Source: Heterocephalus glaber (lineage: Eukaryota; Chordata; Mammalia; Rodentia; Bathyergidae). From it: a DNA stretch of 64,000 nt. The position numbers and the translations under genes are program-made. Position 1 is the stretch's first letter. Every line of letters begins with the position of its first letter. The stretch covers positions 28,524,933-28,588,932 of the forward strand of contig NW_004624730.1 of NCBI RefSeq assembly GCF_000247695.1, in the 5' to 3' direction. Shown here in pieces: positions 23,698 to 36,950 of the stretch. The notes beneath the pieces were generated by a model, which saw only the letters and a list, made by a program, of their open reading frames with translations, was not told where the DNA came from and ran no database searches.

Positions 23698-24399
23698 GTA
23701 AACTGTTGGGGTGGGGGCGGGGAGGGGCGCGGAAGAGTCCAAGACGCCTGCAGGCTGTCTGTCCCGGTCGGCGCTCCCGGCCACCCTCCTCGCCTCCCTT
23801 CCCTAGCTCCTGGAGGGGAGCAAAGGGTTAAGTCGGCCCCGAGCCACCGCGAGCGCGGCCCCTCCGGCCGCCACGACCGCCCGCAGCGCTCCTTGGCGCC
23901 CACCCGGAGCGGATGCGCCACGCAGCCCGGCGGGCGTCTCAGAGGCACCGGCCGCGTCCCTTCCTCCCCTAGCCCTCCAGGCCTCCCTCCGCACGCGCCG
24001 GCTGGGTCTGCGCCCAGGTGGCGTCGTCTGCGGGGCGAGGGGCGCAGGGCTCGGGGGAGGGTCCCGGAGGCGGGGGCGGCGCCCCGCTGCTCCTCTCCGG
24101 GGAAGGGGGCCACCCTCGCCTAGGGCGAGCACTTGAGCCGCCTGCCCAGGCGCCTAGAAAAGTTTTTTTTCCCCCCTCCTTACCCCTCCCCCACCGTTAG
24201 CCTGCGCCCAGCTGGGGTGGGTTTGGGTCCATTGGTGAAAAAAGTCACACGTTCCCATCAGCTGCTCCTCCCCTTGGGGACAAGGGGGGTGGCGGGAGGC
24301 TGGCTCCGAGGAAGACCCTGGCAGACCTTCAGCCCCTCCACCGCGCCCCCGGAGCGGCGCGTCCCGAGGCTCGAGAGCAGCCGGGTGTCCGCCGAAGGC

Positions 24400-25055
<656 letters not shown>

Positions 25056-25060
25056 TAAAC

Positions 25061-26800
25061 TTTTTGAAAAATGTTGGAATGCAGTGCATCCGACAGTAAG
25101 GTCTTTGCGTTTTGCGCCAGCTGAGCATGGGCCGATGGGGGAGGGACCCTTTTCACATTTTCCAGTTTGGAATAAAAGTCGTTTTTTAATCGAAGTGATA
25201 TTTAGCTCTCTGATCGTACCTTTGTGTTCCCTCTCCCTTTTAAAAATCAATTTTAAGGAGAAACACTGATTTTTTTGTTTTGTTTTGTTTTTTTGTCCCT
25301 AGAGGCAATTGGTTTAATTGCTCCAGTCTGTTTTGTATATGTAAAAGCAGGAGAGTTACCTTGGAAGGGAATAGGTCCCAGGATTGCTATTTCTTTGAAT
25401 GAAATTAATTGGAGAAACCTTGACTCTTGCACCAGGTTACTAGCTTCAATGGCTAGGGTAACCATGGCATTTTATAGCTGTGTATGTGTTTGTCAGGAGT
25501 TAACAAGTAATTATGTAACAACTCTCCAGTTCTAATAACGATCACCCTTGGCTACACAAATTGCCCAGGGATTTGCCTTGTCTCTTTTTTTTAAAATCAC
25601 CTGCTTCCCAGCTGTGCTTTCAGTTTGCCAGCTGCAGCCCACCCATCCTTTATTTTCTTCAGTTAAACACAAATGAGCACTTTTCAGAACTTACCTGTGA
25701 ACCTAAAAGCCCTCTATGAAAAGTTTATAGACCTGCTGATTTCACAGAAAGGACTTTGTAAATAAAGCAAGGAGGGGTCTTTAAGACTTCCATTTTGATA
25801 AATAATACCTGACTGATTAGTGGAGGGTGAGTGCTAGTTCTGGCTAACCTGTTTTGCTAATAATATGTGAGTAATAAGGAGCAACAACTGCTGTTTAGAG
25901 GTTTAATGTTAAATTTGAGCATCACTGGACTAAAGTGAAGATTGGAGCTGGAAGGTTTTACAGGTGGTTCCTGGCAGAGGCTCAACAGGAGAGCCAGAGT
26001 TTGATGAAATCTTGCAGATTTCTTCCACATCCATTTCCTCACCGTGCTACCTTGACTCAGAATGAAGTGAATTGTTTAGGACTATAAAGAACAGAGATAG
26101 TAAGAACTATTGCAGAGAAAGTTAACTTCGAAATGACTAGCAGGAAATCCTTGGAGTTATTGTGGGGACAGTGACATTCATTATCGTTTTGTAATTTAGG
26201 TCTTGCCACATCTCTCCAGAGGGTAGTGTAATTGATGGCAGCGTGAGTTTTGAGATGGTGGCTTGGGATGTCATGTGGGCCTACTTAATTTTTTTTTTAT
26301 GATAACACTCATAAAAGACTCAGGCTGAAAAAAAAAAGACTCAGGCTGGGGTCCTCTGTGATTCTGGAAAGAATAATTATGGATTTCAAGGGTCATTTTG
26401 TGGAATTCTAAAACTGGAAGTGACCTCGGAGACTACTCCTAGTATTTTTCTTTTTGACAAAGTGAAACTGAAGCCCAGGAAAACTTTGATTTAACCAAGG
26501 GGTATGGTGAATAAGCAGAATTGGATTACCAATCTAGTATTTGTGTCAAAACCTGGTACTGCATTAAGGATGATTTATGCTAAATTGTCTTCCCCAGGGC
26601 AACTGACGTTTTATTTCTCTTGAGCAGAGATAGTTATAAGTGAGCCAAGACTCAGATTTGGGTACAATATGGAACAGGTGCTTGGCTGTTCTTGGGTGGT
26701 TAGTGAGTAGTTTCCTAAGCTTAGTTATTTATGTATTACTTCCATCAAAATTTCTATCTGTATGCCACCTGTGTACTCTTTATTCTAATGTTTTCCTTTT
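25061..26800. other. Intron 1, proximal unique sequence
   Basis: I recognise no repeat families except a poly-A insertion at 26313-26348. The lack of repeats next to the CpG island fits regulatory intron sequence, but I see no specific motif cluster. Confidence 0.45.
26313..26348 (+). repeat. Tail-only retroinsertion (15-bp direct repeat around A tract)
   Basis: aaaagactcaggctg occurs at 26313-26327 and again at 26334-26348, separated only by A residues. The 5' context 'at|aaaaga' fits an L1 endonuclease nick. The simplest reading is a retrotransposon insertion truncated to its poly-A tail. A tandem slippage duplication is the alternative. Confidence 0.55.
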
Positions 26801-26802
26801 TT

Positions 26803-26985
26803 TGATACTGGGGATTGGACCCAAGGCATTCACACTGAGCAGCATCCTTAGGCCCTTTTTAAACTTTGAGACTGGGTTTCACTAAGTTGCTAAGTTGCCC
26901 ATACTAGACTGAAACTTGGGATCCTCCTGCCTCAGCCTCCCAAATTGCTTGGAATTACGGGGGTGTGCCAACACACCCCTGCAAT
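26803..26985 (-). repeat. B1/ID composite SINE
   Basis: On +: 'gatactggggattggaccca' (ID part), then 'tttgagactgggtttcacta' and 'gatcctcctgcctcagcctc' (B1 part). This is the reverse complement of the dimeric SINE. Confidence 0.85.
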
Positions 26986-28029
26986 GTTTTCTTCAAACTT
27001 TCAGGGAACTTTTTTGTGTTTCCTAGGGGAAACACATGAAATTATCAATTTATTTCAATATGTATATGAATGTATAAAAATATATCAAATTATAACAATT
27101 ATATTCTTATCTATTTGGTGTTACGTACACACGCAAAATTGTTAATTATACAGATTCAAAGATGACCATAGCCATTAACACTTTAAAAAGTTGATTTGTG
27201 CATCTAAAACTAATGTGGTTCATCAGAGTTATGTGTCCCACATGGTGGGAAATACTGATTTAATGGAGGAAGTGTAGGCTTCCAAATAGGGCAGTTGTGG
27301 GTTTGCATTCTGGTTTAGCATCTTTCCAGTTCGAAAGTTGTGTAATTTCTCATTTATAAATTAGCTGAATTGTCTTCATTGAAAATTTGTGGAAAAAGGT
27401 TCTCACAGTGTGTGAGAGAACCCTTTCACTAAGTAGAGGCCATCCTTGTCACTGTGTTTGTGGTTTATATTGTTAGTGTTACAGTGGCATCATTGTTCTG
27501 GGAAATGGCCCCCAAGGGATAGAGTGGGATTCTTCAATGAGGACCTCTGGTAGAGAAGAATTGGAAAGTAAGAACTGGAAGCCTCAACCTGCTTGATCCA
27601 CTGATTATATTCATTCAAGAGTTTGCTGTGCATCAGCCTTTCATAGGACTTTATTATATATTGGGTAGAATACTTGCCTGTGGAAACAGACTGTTCTTAA
27701 GGTTTTAAAATATGGAATCTGAAAAGTGGGAGTTATTCTTAATTCTTTCTCCTTCCTTAGGCCTCATGTATGTATCAGTACCATACATTCATCAGTACAT
27801 CTTGTCCAGTCCAGTTCCACAATGTATTTCCAATAAATTTGATACTTTTCAGTTTCACCAACGTGCCTGACTTTCTTTCAGGCTTCAGGCTGACTTTTCT
27901 CTGTCTAGGCTCTTGGATGTGCTGGTCCGTCTGCCTGGACCTCGTCTGCCTCCCCTCCATCCTTAACATTCCACCCTCCTCTTCTCACCTTAGCCTGTTG
28001 TGGTCAGTAGGTTCTGGAGCCACTCTAAC
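26986..28029. other. Intron 1 sequence without recognised features
   Basis: No coding signal or clear repeat family. Confidence 0.45.
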
Positions 28030-28200
28030 TGGGCTGAAGCCTGGCTTTCTTGTTTACATACTCCTTATTCTGCCCGTGCCTCAGTTTCCTTTCTCATAGA
28101 GAAGGGATGAGAATACTGTTTACCTCTCAAGGCTGTTGGAAGATTACACGGATAATACACGGGAGAACTTAGAATCTGGCACAGACTCAGCACCCAAACA
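28030..28200 (+). repeat. MIR SINE relic
   Basis: 'gtgcctcagtttcctttctc', 'gggatgagaatactgtttac' and 'gctgttggaagattacacgg' follow the MIR 3' half. Confidence 0.65.
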
Positions 28201-28319
28201 TTTGCTGTGTGAACTGCCATCAGGTTGACCTCTTTGTCTTTATTCAGGTCCCAGCCCAACAAACTCCTCAGGCCTTTCAGGTATATCATTTGTAATTACA
28301 TATTTATTTGCATCTTGCC

Positions 28320-28460
28320 ATCCTCTGCTTAATGGGACAGTTTGCTAAGGGCAGTGATGGGGTCTGTTTTAGGCATCATTGAAGTACTGGCACTTAGTGC
28401 ATTTAGTTCCTAGAATTTTGAGTGCACAAATATTTGCTGGAATATATGAATGAAAGTGGA
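28320..28460 (+). repeat. L2 3' end relic
   Basis: 'gctaagggcagtgatggggt', 'caaatatttgctggaatata' and 'tgaatgaaagtgg' match the terminal L2 motif in order. Confidence 0.55.
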
Positions 28461-28831
28461 ATGAATGAATACAAAAGGAAATCTGGTGACTGAGAGGTAT
28501 TGGGGAAAGTCTAGGTAATTGCTGAAAGTGCCCTTTGCATCTGTTTTGGGGGATATAAGGCTCAAAGTGAAATTAAACCTTAAAAGTAGGAAGGAAGAGG
28601 AGTTTTGCCATTGGATGGAAAAGGGTTACACAATTGAGTAGTATGTCCAGGAAATCAAATTCGTTGGAAAAATGAGTTGGGGCAAGAGGTTTGTAGGCAG
28701 CAAGAGCCCAGTGGTAGGGTTTGGGGGGGTGGGGAGGGTTGGCCTGGCATGCAGTGTAGGGGCTGCCTGAAGAGAGGAAGCATATGGCTTTGGAGAGTTG
28801 GTGATGGTGGCTACTGCTTGTGCATAACCCT

Positions 28832-29120
28832 GAGGAGTATTTCTCTAACTCCAGAGCACATTCTCATTACTTGGAGGACTTGTTAAAGACAAATTGCTGG
28901 TCTGGGGTTATAGCTCAGCGGAGGAGTGCTTACCTAGGATATGCTGGGCCCTGTGTTCCTCAATAGCACTGCAGAGGAACAAACAGTAAGAAAAAAACCC
29001 AGGTTATGGAGTTTCTGATTTAGTAGCTCTGAGGTGGGGCCCCAGAATTTGCATTTCTAACAGGATTCCTGTGATCTTACAGTGGTGGTCCAGAACCCCA
29101 CTTTGAGAACCTCAACCTAG
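28832..29120. mobile_element. MER5A-like hAT (Charlie) relic split by an ID SINE
   Basis: The left part (28832-28898) has 'attctcattacttggaggac'. The right part (28995-29120) has 'ggttatggagtttctgattt', 'gaggtggggccccagaattt' and 'actttgagaacctcaacc'. Together they give a MER5A-type element, old and non-coding. Confidence 0.65.
28899..28990 (+). repeat. ID-type SINE nested in MER5A-like element
   Basis: 'ggtctggggttatagctcag' and 'gggccctgtgttcctcaata' mark a diverged ID element that splits the older DNA transposon. Confidence 0.7.
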
Positions 29121-29334
29121 AGAAGAAAAGTCACTCTGTTCTGCAGGGGCCAGAGAATTCTGTTGACACAGGTAGGGTTGGATTAGGCATCCCCCTGTGC
29201 TTGAAGATACGTACAGTAAGTAGTTTGGTTTCACAACCAACTCAGCCAGATTTTGGTGTCCTCTTCTGAGAAATTGTGCCTTCGTCTTAGCTCAGATCTA
29301 AGGGAATGAGTCAGGAGGTCTCAGACCCTCTTCA

Positions 29335-29590
29335 GTGATTTTCCGTTATGCTTGGAATAACATCCAAACCCTTCAGGGCCTAGGATTCTGACCCTTGCTC
29401 ACTTCCATAACCGCTGTCTTAGCCAGCCAGCCAGCCTGACTTGGAGTTTCGGCTCTACCACTTGCTGCCTGTTTGACCCAAATTCCTCACCTGTGGAATG
29501 AGGTTCACATTTTTTCCTTCTTCACAGGCTCCAGGGAAGGTAGGATGAACTACCATATGCAAAGTAAGTTGAATAGTGTCTGTCACACAA
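29335..29590 (+). repeat. L2 relic then MIR relic
   Basis: 29335-29427 has 'cttggaataacatccaaacc' and 'cttcagggcctaggattctg' (L2). 29428-29590 has 'gacttggagtttcggctcta' and 'ccacttgctgcctgtttgac' (MIR). Confidence 0.55.
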
Positions 29591-29949
29591 AGTACAGGTC
29601 TGTGACTGTTGGCTGACCCTTCGTTAAAGTATCCCAGGGCCTCCCATTGTTCTTACAATATCCATGGGTCCCTTCCCTTAGAGATCTGGGGCTCCAGTCA
29701 CCCACCTTGTGCTCCCCCTGCTGGCTGTATGGTGGGATCACTGTCTGCTTTTCTCTCCTAACAGGCCCAGCTCTGGGACTTTTTGTTGTTGCTTCTCTGG
29801 CAGTCATGTTTCCTTTGGCTGGTAGCTCAGAAACTTCCACAGGGCGGTCTTCCTTGTAGTGTATCTCTCCTCATCTTCGCCAGTTTCTCACCCTGTGTTT
29901 AAATATTTTGCAGTAATTGTTTGAAATTCAGTGATAGGTTGTTTATTCT

Positions 29950-30120
29950 CCTTTCAATGGCTTGCCCTCCATACTGGAACATAAGCTGCATGAGAGCAGG
30001 ACCTTATTTATAGCTGGTATCCACAGCTGTAAACTGCTTAATGCCTGGGATTGGACTAAGCACTGATTCATAAGGAAATTAATAAAATGTAGAACTCAAT
30101 GAATGATTGTATTTATAGTG
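29950..30120 (+). repeat. L2 3' relic
   Basis: 'tggaacataagctgcatgag' and 'agcaggaccttatttatagc' are L2 3'-end motifs. Confidence 0.6.
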
Positions 30121-30574
30121 TATGTCACTGTCCCAGTGCTTGCTTTGTTTTGGTAACCCCTGTTATTTTTGTTGTAAGTATCTAAAACTCTTAAAACACA
30201 TAAATACTTGTTTTAGAGACAGCTGGAGAGGTTAAACAAGGGAGGTAAAACTGTTTCCTTAAAGGGAAAGTATTGATAAAAAAGAGCCTGGGAAGAAAGG
30301 AGGAGTTGACCAGTTGCCAGGGGACCAAAAGGCAGAGAAGGGTAGGGAGACCTGTGGTTCTAGAAAGCTTTCTACCTGGGACTAATTGGCTGGCTCAGGG
30401 CCAAGCTACAGACTTCTCTGAGTCCCAGTGTTCAGGGAGGGGCAGACATCTTGATGTTCAACTCATGCCTTGGGTGACTCTTAGGACAGAATCAGGGTAG
30501 GAACATTGGGTCAGAGGTCCTGCTGTTTTCAGCTGCTCATAGAAGTGTTGCTAAACAATTCTGTGGCCTGGGTA

Positions 30575-30730
30575 AGAACTCAGCTGGTTCTCAACTTTTC
30601 AGTCTGCCAATACCTGCAGCGGAATCATCAAAGATGCCTGGTAGAAATGGAGATATAGCACCGAGCCTCCACCCCAGACCTGCTGAGTCAGAATTTGCAT
30701 TTTAAACAGTCTTTCTAAGTGTTTCCTAAA
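30575..30730. mobile_element. MER5A-like hAT relic
   Basis: 'aatcatcaaagatgcctggt', 'accccagacctgctgagtca' and 'gaatttgcattttaaacagt' follow the MER5A interior. Confidence 0.6.
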
Positions 30731-31201
30731 CACAGTAAATTTGAGTACATTTGCCTCAGTTTGTGTCCTTTTCTGTAGAGAAACTGGGCCTCCCTTATTA
30801 TTTACTGCCCACTATTTGATGTATTAGAATCTTTTAGACAAATACGCTATTTAAAGTGTTGGTACCTTTTGATATTAGATAGTGCAAATGAGTTTAACTA
30901 CTTTCCCCTTGAAGTTCTTTCTCTTTTTTTAAAGTTCTCTTCTAATAACCATTGTTCTCAGCCTTCAGCCTAAGCTTGTTTTCTTTCAGCCGTAAATGGT
31001 TTCTAGCAGAGCAGAACTCCATGCTTGGAACTGCTTGGCTCTGGAAATATACACACAGCTTCCTCCTGCATGCACTTGGCTAAACTGAGGCACAGGGCAG
31101 CAGATCTGAAACTGTTCTTTGAATTTATCGGGGTTGTGGAATTTTGTTTGACCCAGAGGCTGGGTTCTCCACTGGACTCATTGGAGGACTCATATCTTTT
31201 G

Positions 31202-31310
31202 TTTCGTTTTTTTGTTTGTTTTTGTTTTGGTACTGGGGATCAAACTTGGGAACCTTTCGCTTGGGAGGCAGGTGGTAGGAGGTGGAACCACTGAGCTAAA
31301 TCCCCGGCCC
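31202..31310 (-). repeat. ID-type SINE (GGTACC-related)
   Basis: T-rich tail, 'ggtactggggatcaaacttg' and 'accactgagctaaatccccg' on + are the reverse complement of the young ID element. It carries a small internal duplication ('ggtggtaggaggtgg'). The imperfect flanks 'ggactcatatctttt' and 'gggctcatatttta' look like the target duplication. Confidence 0.85.
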
Positions 31311-31477
31311 CCTAAGGGCTCATATTTTACTGTTAATTTAGAGTGGAACCACTGACCTTTAGCAGATACTTCCCTTGTGCTAACGGGGGCAGATGAAGTG
31401 TGAATCTTTTAGGAAGGTTGAGGACCAGAGTGAAGTCCATAAGGCAAACCATATTGGATCACAAGGTCAGAGAGGAT

Positions 31478-31865
31478 GAATGTCTTAGTTTTTTCTCATT
31501 GCTGAGACAAAATACTCGACGTCCAAAGTCAAAGGAGGAAAGGTTTATTGGGCTTACAGTTTGTAGAGGTTTCAGTCTATAATCAACTGGCTCCAAGGCA
31601 GGGTGGGTGGCAGACAGGCCTTGTAGAAGAGAATCAACATGGTGTACAGAAGGTAGCAAAAGCAACAAGGGGCTTTAAGAGCATCTTTTTTGCCCCTTTT
31701 ATCTTATTCAGATTACTTAGGCCTGGTAGCACGCCCTTAATCCTAGTGCCCTCAGGTCTAGCCCCACCATGAATCAATCACACTCTAGATTCAGCCACTT
31801 CCAAAATAGCCCTCCTCATTCTCATGCGGCTTTGGGGGGACATCTAAACACAAGCCGTAACAATG
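31478..31865 (-). repeat. MaLR (MT-type) LTR
   Basis: 'ttctcattgctgagacaaaa', 'ggaaaggtttattgggctta', 'cagccacttccaaaatagcc' and 'gggggacatctaaacac' give a reversed MaLR LTR. Confidence 0.7.
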
Positions 31866-32458
31866 AGGATGAACAAAGTTTGAGGATTTTAGTTGAATCA
31901 GTTAGTGCCACCTGCAGGTTGTGTGCGCATGTGCTTGCACCAACATGTGACAACAGATCAGAAGTAGAAATGTGAAGTAAATGGAACTTGGAAACTCTGG
32001 GAATCGTGCTGTGTTTCTACTGAAGCTATCCTTTACTTTAATGGGGTTCTGAACTTCAGTTGTGGTGAAAGGTGCCCAAACCTGTGTCTTGGAGCAGCAA
32101 AGAGGAGGTTGTTGATTTAGCCTAGAGAACAGCTGGCCTCTGGGTCTGAGTGAAGAAGGCCAAGTGGAGTGAGGAAATCAAATGGAAGTGTAGGGAGGAG
32201 GCATATGCCTCCTGCACATTCCTGGGGAGATGGGAGAACAGAAACACTTGGACTTTTAATCATCTCTAGATGATTTCTAAAGCTGGGTGATAATGACAAG
32301 GGGTTTCAAAATATTGTATTTCTTTGTCTTGGAGAATTTACATAAAAAGGAAAAATGTTACTGAGTCATAAAACAGCTTGATCACTGCTTAAGCTACTTA
32401 AATATGTTTGCATAATCTGGATTATCACTCACTTGCAGACAACTGTTATCTCTAGGTA

Positions 32459-32782
32459 GTTTAGTCTGTTTCACATTGCTGTAACATAATGCCATAGTCT
32501 GGGCAGTTTTTAAATTAAGATAATTGGCTGGGAAGTCCCAGTTTGAGGTGTTTCGTGAGGCCCTTCTTGCTGTATCTGGAAGGCATCATTTGGGTGCACA
32601 AAGGCAAGAGAGGGTTGAATTTGCTTTTATAAGGAGCCTGTTTCTTCTGAGACAGTCAATTCATAAGGGTGCAGCCCGAAAGACCTAATCTGTTGCTAAG
32701 GATCCCACCTCTCAACTCTGGTATTGGGCCTTAAGTTCCTAACACCTGAACTTTGGGGACACATTCAAATCACAGTACTGGG
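32459..32782 (-). repeat. MLT1/MST-like MaLR LTR
   Basis: 'tagtctgtttcacattgctg', 'gaggcccttcttgctgtatc', 'gggtgcagcccgaaagacct' and 'ggacacattcaaatcacagt' follow the reversed MaLR LTR from end to start. Confidence 0.7.
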
Positions 32783-32931
32783 GGATGAAATTAGCAGTGA
32801 TTATTTTCTTTGTGTTAATCTACATTCCAAGCTTAATATTAAACACATAGTACTTTTGTCCTTGGAGGAAATACCCTAAAGAATAATTATTAGGTTACTT
32901 TAGGTTTACAGGAATGAGTCTTTGTTGTTAA

Positions 32932-33025
32932 TTTTTTGTTTTGAGACAGGGTCTCACTGAGACTTTTCCCCAGGCTAACCTTGAACTCCTGGGCCCAAGT
33001 GATCCTCCTTCATCTTGAGTAGCTG
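32932..33025 (-). repeat. B1-like SINE fragment
   Basis: 'ttgagacagggtctcactga', 'ccttgaactcctgggcccaa' and 'cttgagtagctgggacc' on + are the reverse complement of a 7SL-derived SINE. Confidence 0.8.
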
Positions 33026-34984
33026 GGACCTCAGTGGTTATTGTTTGTTTTAAATCAACGTGGAGCTCCTTAAGCTGCTGAGTAGGCACAACAGTGTCAC
33101 AGAGTGTTGTTATAGGCACTTGTGCCTGTGGTGCTGCCAGTTGTGGTAGGGTGGAGGCTGGAACTGTTAAGTGAGCATTCCTGCTCTGCCACTTGGGCAG
33201 TGTGATTTCCCTCACCTGTAAGCTGGAGAGACTAATCCTCAGTCATAGGCACTTTAGTATTTTAAATATGAAGGAGTGTTATAAACTTAAATTGAAATCA
33301 AATGGAAGATACAGACTTTGCGATATGTTGGAAAAGGCTTGCGCTAGCCGATTGTTAGTTTTAGAAGTTTTATGAGCTGCATGATATGTTGGTAACTTGA
33401 AATCAGCTATAACGTGAGTAAAATATTTACACCAAGGAAGTTGGCAAATATTACAAATTAGGGTTTTGTTTCTTTTCATTTTTATGCAAACTAGTTGTTA
33501 ATATTCTTCAGCACACCACTGGATATGATTACATGTGGCAGACACTTTGTTAGCTACTTCACTATCATTCTTATCCTGCTTTTCCCTTTCCTGCTTTCCA
33601 CTAAGAGCTTAAAAAAAATTAAAGCTAGGTCAGTTTCCTTGTCTCTATTACAGCCTGAAGTAAGCTTATAATTTAGTTCTGATGAAAGGGATGCAATGGA
33701 AATAAGCTACAGGACTTTTGGAGAAGAAATTTTTTCTCTCTCAATCTGTAGGCGTAAGAGGAGAATGGCCATTCTTAATGCCATGAAGGCCCCTTAGTTT
33801 TGGGTTTGGGAAGTAGTGAGAGAATATGATAGCTGCAGCTGGTGCTGTGAGGCATCAGTCAAGCCTATAACTGAAAAGCCAGTGCAAAGTTGGGGAGCGG
33901 GTCTATTGAGTGGCTCTTTAAAATAGTTAAGCTGCTGAATTTGCCATGGGACTACTTCTCCCTGGATTTCTTGATAAGTAAACAATAGAAGTCCACATGG
34001 TTTAAGCCATTGTTGGGCCTGTTATCAGTTTCTTGTAGCCAAAAGCATTTTAATGTTGTCATGGTACTTTCCATTTATATTTTGGCACCCTCAAAGGATC
34101 ACAACATGCATGGGCCTCCCCTATTTTTTTCAGAGAATATGCTAAGAGGTTTTACACTTTGGCTTAGTAAGACAATGAACACCTGCATCTTGTCCATTAG
34201 GTAGTAAATTCTGACCAGTGCCTATTGGGAGCTGAGAGAAACTAAACAGTGAGCTCTTTTATTTCCATTCTGGCAGAAAGAATATTGGTATGAAATTGGG
34301 GAGATCCCTGTTCTTTTTTGCTTTGCTTTGAGAGGAAGAATCTGTGGCTCTGCACTCTATGAAGGAGGCCATGTACCTTTAGAGCTGCAGACAGGTGAAA
34401 CCGAGTTGTCAGAGTGGATCTGGGCCAAACACTTTGTGCCTTTACTTGACCTCCTCTTGGTAGACAGCTTCCCCTTCTGGGAAACACCCTCATGTTGCCC
34501 TAGCTGTGAGAATCACTCTGCAGTTTAGGTCACCCTGTGACTCTTGAGAGCTGGGGACTGTTTAGCTCACTGTCTATCCTCTCATCTCATGTGGTGCCTC
34601 CTGGACAGAGAGGAATACTCCAGAGTCTCATGCCCTCTCCTTGTGTTTGCTGGTAGACTCCCACCCTCTGGGCATAGCTCTGGCATTGGCATTTTTGGCC
34701 TTTTGTGTGTAGGAATGATTCCTTTCCAGTTCTGTTTTTTGGTTGAGCTACTGCCTTATTTATGGGTAGCATTTACAAGCTGTACTGGTTGCCCAGTTTC
34801 AGGGAACAACACTTAATGTGGCATTCTGTATAAGTGGATTCTTTGTTGTGCAACACTGTGGCCCTGAAAAAGGGAGAAAAAAAAGCTATTGGGTTTTATT
34901 TTCCATGTTTTGAGGGAAACATTATTATACACATACATTCCAAACCAAGTCAGTCATTCAACCAATATTATTGAATACTTTGTA
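33026..34984. other. Intron 1 sequence without recognised features
   Basis: No coding signal. Open frames (up to 95 codons) lack domains. Confidence 0.45.
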
Positions 34985-35112
34985 GGCTCTTTGCCAGCTA
35001 TGGCTTCATGAGGACAGGACCGAAGGCTTTTATTTCCTGCTGTGTCCCTGGCTTCGAGCATAGTGCCTGGCTCACACCTAGCGCTCAGAACTCTGTTTTA
35101 TGAATGAATGTA
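34985..35112 (+). repeat. L2 3' relic
   Basis: 'tcatgaggacaggaccgaag', 'gcatagtgcctggctcacac' and 'tatgaatgaatg' match the end of L2. Confidence 0.65.
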
Positions 35113-35865
35113 AAAATAAACAGATGCACAGAGCATTAGATACAGGGCAGCAAAGCTTTTAATCTGCAGTAGTGCCCAAGGTGCTTTTTCTTTTTTCCCC
35201 CTCCAGACATTTCAGTGTCTAGAAATGTTGTGAGTTGTCACAGCTGCTGCATGCTGGTGCCCAGTAGTATGAGCCAGGGCTGCTACTAACCTCCAGTGCA
35301 CCAGATAGCCCCCCACGCCAGACTTTTCTGGTCGATCATGTCTGAGGTGGCAAAACATAGGCTAGAGGATAGACCTCTAAAGGAAGAATACAATGTTTCA
35401 GATACTCTTTGGGAAGAACCTTCAAAGCCCTGTGGAAACAAGGAGTGACCCTTTTTTTTTTTTTTTTTTTTGAGGAGATTTGTTAGCAGGGGAGATTTCT
35501 GAATCCGAGACTTGGAGTATGTGTAGGAGTGGCTGGCAGTGAGGAAGTGGAAGGAAATTAATTCCAGGCAGAGGATACTGCATGTGTGTAGGTCACAGGG
35601 CAGAAAGACTGTGCAGTGTGCCCAAGGATGTGGGCCTGAGTTGTGGTGTGGCATGTACAGGGTGGGATCAGGTCCTGGACCTCCGTGCACTGTGTGGAGG
35701 TGTTTGGGTATGGTGGTGGAGACAAAGGGGCAACATTCACCTACATTATAGAAATGAGATTTGAGGTGACCAAAGGTTACAGTTGGAGGAGACAGACTCT
35801 GAGGGTCACGCTGAGGCAGAAAGATTTACTGAGTAGTGACTGGTGTTTGGGACTTCGAGTGAGTG
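35113..35865. other. Intron 1 sequence with a T22 tract
   Basis: A long T homopolymer at about 35451-35472 is not attached to a recognisable SINE body. Otherwise I see nothing nameable. Confidence 0.45.
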
Positions 35866-35867
35866 AC

Positions 35868-36245
35868 TAGTTTCTTGTGGCTGCTATTACAGATTACCAG
35901 AAAAAAAAAAGCTGTTAGTTTAAAACAACAAAACTTATTCTGTTATCATTTTGGAGGCTAAGTGTGAAGTCACAGTGCTAGAGAGTCACACTCCCTCAGA
36001 CTCTAGGGAGGACTCTTCCTTGTCTCTTCCCACCTCTGTGCTTCACATGTTGTGTGTTCCCTGGCTTCTTTGACTTGTGGCCACATCACTGTAGTTTTTG
36101 CCTTCATCTTCTCTTCTCTGGTCCTGTATTCTTCTCTGGGTGTCTCTTATGAGGACACTTGTCATTGGATTTAGGGCTTACTTGGATAATCCAGGATGAT
36201 CACATCCAAAATTATATCCACAAAGACCCCTTTTCCAAGTGAGGT
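35868..36245 (-). repeat. MLT1-like LTR
   Basis: 'tttcttgtggctgctattac', 'aaacttattctgttatcatt', 'gtctcttatgaggacacttg' and 'ggtcacagtcataggttttg' follow a reversed MLT1. Confidence 0.65.
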
Positions 36246-36464
36246 CACAGTCATAGGTTTTGGGATTCAAAGTGGATGTTTTTTGGCCTGTGGGTTTGGG
36301 AATCTTGGGAAGAAAACCAAAGGCAGGATTCCTGACAAAGGATATTTGGATAACAGAATTGGCAGAGTGCATGTGTGAACTGACAGGGATGCATAAGAAA
36401 AATCTCATATTGCTGACTTTAGCCAGCAAGTCCCAAGTTTTCTGCTTATGGAATCCCTTTGTAA

Positions 36465-36950
36465 TCTATTTATTTATTTTTATTAGTGTACATTTGCATT
36501 ACATAATGATTGTAACATATCATAATTCTTTTCATTTCCTCTTCCCTTCCCTTCCCCCATCTCTTGGTCCCCTTCCCATTTCCAGTTATCTTTCACTTTT
36601 GATCTTTAAATTACTTATACTTTGAGTTTCTAATATAAGAGAAACCATGTGATATTTAAGCTTGTGTGTCTGATTTATTTTACTCAACATTACAATTTCA
36701 TTGTGTATCCATTTTCCTGTAAGTAGCTCAATTTTTTTCAAATAGCTCAAATTTATCCTTCTTTATGGCAGAGTAGTACTCTGTTGTGTATGAAAACATT
36801 TTCTTTATCCACTCATTTGTTGATGGACATATAGGCCACTTCTCAGATTTAGCTATTATGAGTTATGCTGCTATAAACATCCCCTTTACAGTCTTAAGCA
36901 TGAGCGATCCCATAGAGCTTTTGTTTACCTAGGTTATATTTATTGTATTA
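36465..36950 (-). repeat. L1 LINE 3' fragment
   Basis: 'gtactctgttgtgtatgaaa', 'ctttatccactcatttgttg' and 'gctgctataaacat' are the antisense of the L1 ORF2 tail and 3' UTR. The left end is T/A-rich, as expected for the 3' end of a minus-strand L1. Confidence 0.8.

Noticed and set aside
23598..24132. Minus-strand frames of 171 and 109 codons in the CpG island
   Set aside because: Same GC effect: overlapping frames on both strands are equally open, and no domain or conserved pattern is visible.
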